DNA of 64,000 nt, taken from positions 388,550 to 452,549 of the forward strand of contig CAYGOF010000002.1 in the NCBI GenBank assembly GCA_964351395.1, read 5' to 3'. Positions 62,020-64,000 of this stretch are shown one piece after another. The position numbers and the translations under genes were made by a program. The stretch comes from Imperialibacter sp964351395. Lineage in GTDB: Bacteria > Bacteroidota > Bacteroidia > Cytophagales > Cyclobacteriaceae. The stretch's first letter is position 1; each line of letters starts with the position of its first letter. The notes under the pieces are model-generated. The model worked only from the letters and a program-made list of their open reading frames with translations. It did not search any database and had not been told where the DNA came from.

Positions 62020-63231
62020 ATGCGTACACTTATTTTTTTGTTCTTGTTCACCCCTTCCATTCTCAACGGACAAGTGGGAATGGACGAATTCTTAGAGGCA
62101 GCGTTGGAAGCACCAGCTGTAAAAGCCTTCGACAACCAAAATGCTTTTCTTCAATCAAATCCTTATCGGCTTTCATTGATTCGCGGATTGGAATTTCGAA
62201 CAGAAAGCAATCAGTTGGATCCGCAGCGCCAGGACTTTGCGTTGCGATTGAATCCGTCCAATCCCTGGGAAGTGAAACGCAATAACCAATACTTTCAAGC
62301 GTATCATGAAGTACTAAATCTTGATCGAGATCGTGAATTGAAAAAGGTATTGAAAATCCACTATGATGCCGTCATCAATTGGGTCTATCTCGAGGAACAA
62401 AAAAAACTGAAGGAAGAAGAGCGTTTGCAAACGCAGACGTTGATTCAAATTTTAGAAGCCCAGCGTTTTTCAAATTTCTTTGACTCCAAGGATTACGCGG
62501 AATTAAAAATTGATCAGGTAGAAAAGGCAGTGGCATTAGAAGAAATATATTTCGAAGAGGATGAACAGCGTAGTAAAATTGAACTACTTTATCCGCAAGC
62601 AAAAAACCAAATAATTTCATGGTCGTTAGGTGAATTAATTTCTATTTCGGCTATTGAACAATGGGTTGAAAGCCATCAAAGCACTCCTCTAAAAGGTGAA
62701 GTAGCCTATCGGGAGAAGCGGGTTGAGCTTGCGCAGTCAGAATGGGCATTGGAAAAATCAAACCTTAATATCGGCTATCTGCAAGCACAATATCAACAAT
62801 TCAGAATCGAGCAGGATCGAAATCCCTGGAGTATCGGGCTTGGTGTGAGGTTACCAATTTTTAACCCAAACAAGGGAAACATGACCAAGCGCAAGATAGA
62901 AGTAATTGAAGCGCAAGGTGACCTGGCCGGTGCAAAGATTGAGCAGCAGGCTGGGTTAGAACTAGTGAAGAAAAAATTAGAGACATTAACAACTCGCTAC
63001 AACAACATGCAACGTCAATTGGACAGTTTAAACATTGACACGATGGCAGCCAATCTGCAGGAGATAGAAGATAGCAATCCAATAATCGTTGTAAGACTAA
63101 AAAGAAGTTTGATTAAGTCAAGGAATATTGAAGCCCGTTTGCGGAAGGAAATCTATCTGGCCTACATCGAGTATTTGGGATATTCAGAGCTATTACAACA
63201 GCTGCCTTTAAAGAATTACCTTATTAACTAA
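62020..63231 (+). CDS. TolC-family outer-membrane protein
   Basis: 403 residues with a signal peptide (to about ILNGQ). Long helical segments with heptad-like pattern (about 85-180 and 280-370), strand segments such as NPWSIGLGVRLPIFNPNKGN, which is the usual TolC beta-barrel turn (LxxxLPIFN), and a second half repeat. With the adaptor just upstream it would form the exit duct of a periplasm-spanning export or efflux system. No inner-membrane ATPase or RND pump is encoded here; DUF4956 takes that place. Confidence 0.78.
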   Translation: MRTLIFLFLFTPSILNGQVGMDEFLEAALEAPAVKAFDNQNAFLQSNPYRLSLIRGLEFRTESNQLDPQRQDFALRLNPSNPWEVKRNNQYFQAYHEVLNLDRDRELKKVLKIHYDAVINWVYLEEQKKLKEEERLQTQTLIQILEAQRFSNFFDSKDYAELKIDQVEKAVALEEIYFEEDEQRSKIELLYPQAKNQIISWSLGELISISAIEQWVESHQSTPLKGEVAYREKRVELAQSEWALEKSNLNIGYLQAQYQQFRIEQDRNPWSIGLGVRLPIFNPNKGNMTKRKIEVIEAQGDLAGAKIEQQAGLELVKKKLETLTTRYNNMQRQLDSLNIDTMAANLQEIEDSNPIIVVRLKRSLIKSRNIEARLRKEIYLAYIEYLGYSELLQQLPLKNYLIN

Positions 63232-63314
63232 GATTTCAATTAAGATCTAAACACAGTAAGCCCTGTTAATAAGTGTTCAGCCTACTTAGCTAGCAGTGGA
63301 TCCCGCTAAAAAAG

Positions 63315-63370
63315 TAATCTCCCCCCCGAAGGATTTCTTAAATAATCTCGTATCTGTCTTATATAAACGA
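63315..63370 (+). promoter_or_regulatory. Shared leader element, copy B (before YHYH gene)
   Basis: TAATCTC at 63315, the block CCCCGAAGGATTTCTTAA at 63324-63341 and CTCGTAT at 63347-63353, with a partly pairing ATATAAACGA after it. Same order as copy A, and the same 23-bp block-to-stem spacing. The YHYH start follows 8 bp later. Confidence 0.65.
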
Positions 63371-63378
63371 AAAAAATT

Positions 63379-64000
63379 ATGACTGAACAAAAATTGATTT
63401 TTAACCTGTCTTTATTTACTCTGGCCTTGGTGCTTGTAGTGGTCGTCTCCTGTAGCAGTGACGATCCAGACCCCACCACGACCGACCCCATCACGAACGA
63501 AGGGACGGTATCTATCACAGATATAGTAAATGCTAATTATAAAAGCGCGGTAACTATCACTGTGGGTAGCAGCAGTATTACACTAAAGTCCGAAGGAGTT
63601 CCCGACCATGTCTCACCCTATTGGGGAGTTGGCGATGCACTTTACGAAGAACAGATAGAAGGAGGAACCCTTAACCCAGGCCGCATAGCGACCCAAAACT
63701 ATTCCATGACCATTCCAATATTTCCTGTGGAAGCCAGCACCAAAGAAGGGACTACATTAGGGCCAATAGGTATGGCATTGAATGGTGTACCCATTTACAA
63801 TGACAGAGAAGGTGGTAATGTACCTGTGGATGCAGGCGTACTAGGCAGTTTCGACAGAGCAGGTGCACACCCAGGTCCAGGTAATACCTACCATTACCAT
63901 TGTACTGGTGACTTTACTGGTAACGATGATGATAACCTCATCGGATTTTTAAGAGATGGGTTTCCCATTTATGCTCGTAAAGAAAATGATGGGAGTTACG
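63379..64000 (+). CDS. YHYH-domain lipoprotein (runs off the window)
   Basis: 207 residues visible, no stop before the right edge. Lipoprotein signal ending VVVVSCSS. A short acidic linker (SDDPDPTTTDP) leads to the YHYH domain: GPIGMALNGVPIYND, GSFDRAGAHPGPGNTYHYHC, and LIGFLRDGFPIYAR. The His cluster (YHYH) suggests metal binding; the activity of the family is not known. It shares its leader with the CotH gene, so it probably belongs to the same regulon. Confidence 0.88.
   Translation, partial: MTEQKLIFNLSLFTLALVLVVVVSCSSDDPDPTTTDPITNEGTVSITDIVNANYKSAVTITVGSSSITLKSEGVPDHVSPYWGVGDALYEEQIEGGTLNPGRIATQNYSMTIPIFPVEASTKEGTTLGPIGMALNGVPIYNDREGGNVPVDAGVLGSFDRAGAHPGPGNTYHYHCTGDFTGNDDDNLIGFLRDGFPIYARKENDGSY

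Overview
The window comes from a member of the Bacteroidota, most likely a Cytophagales-type gliding bacterium. The evidence is a complete Bacteroidota-style division/cell-wall (dcw) cluster, the gliding-motility ABC transporter genes gldA, gldF and gldG, and families typical of this phylum (DUF4290, DUF3109, DUF2911, FtsX-type permeases of about 800 residues). Several upstream regions also carry the Bacteroidota -7 promoter box TAnnTTTG. All functional names come from reading translated sequence by eye; no database search was run.

Layout. 1-9.4 kb: the end of a SpoU-family RNA methylase, a PAP2 phosphatase split by a frameshift, an aromatic amino acid decarboxylase, a beta-barrel protein, a DUF3109 protein, an amidohydrolase lipoprotein, an FtsX-type permease, a DUF2911 protein and a GNAT acetyltransferase. 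9.5-17.7 kb: a PcrA/UvrD helicase, DUF4290 and murA (with Asp at the usual catalytic Cys position), an OmpA-family protein, tRNA-Leu(CAG), two tandem secreted paralogues and dnaN. 17.8-24.5 kb: the operon SDR-gldA-gldF-gldG-DUF4340, then a haemolysin III family protein and purine nucleoside phosphorylase. 24.6-36.3 kb: an S9 peptidase, a UPF0175/PIN toxin-antitoxin pair, a DUF1080 lipoprotein, a DinB protein, a tandem array of 22-23 bp palindromic units, a CPBP protease, an outer-membrane/LytTR group, an AI-2E exporter family protein and an FMN reductase, ending in 610 bp of non-coding sequence.

36.3-51.7 kb is the dcw cluster, all on the minus strand and tightly packed: mraZ-rsmH-ftsL-ftsI-murE-mraY-murD-ftsW-murG::murC-ftsQ-ftsA-ftsZ. 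MurG and MurC are fused in one reading frame. Upstream of mraZ is a near-consensus promoter (TTG-N18-TACATTTG) overlapped by 10-bp-phased AAGTG repeats that look like MraZ boxes. murF is not in the cluster.

52-56.6 kb follows an alkaline-phosphatase-family gene and looks like a small gene-cassette array: two hypothetical genes and a secreted serpin, bracketed by inverted repeats and by two homologous elements of about 160 bp that resemble integron attC sites. No integrase is visible.

56.9-64 kb holds what may be one envelope system: an ECF sigma factor, a possible anti-sigma protein, a Spy/CpxP-like protein, a CotH-family kinase lipoprotein, a second Spy-like protein, a DUF4956 membrane protein, a periplasmic adaptor (split by a frameshift), a TolC-like outer-membrane protein and a YHYH-domain lipoprotein that runs off the window. 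The CotH and YHYH genes share a conserved leader of about 50 bp, which suggests co-regulation. The least familiar parts of the window are this system, the cassette array, the 22-23 bp repeat array and the MurG-MurC fusion.
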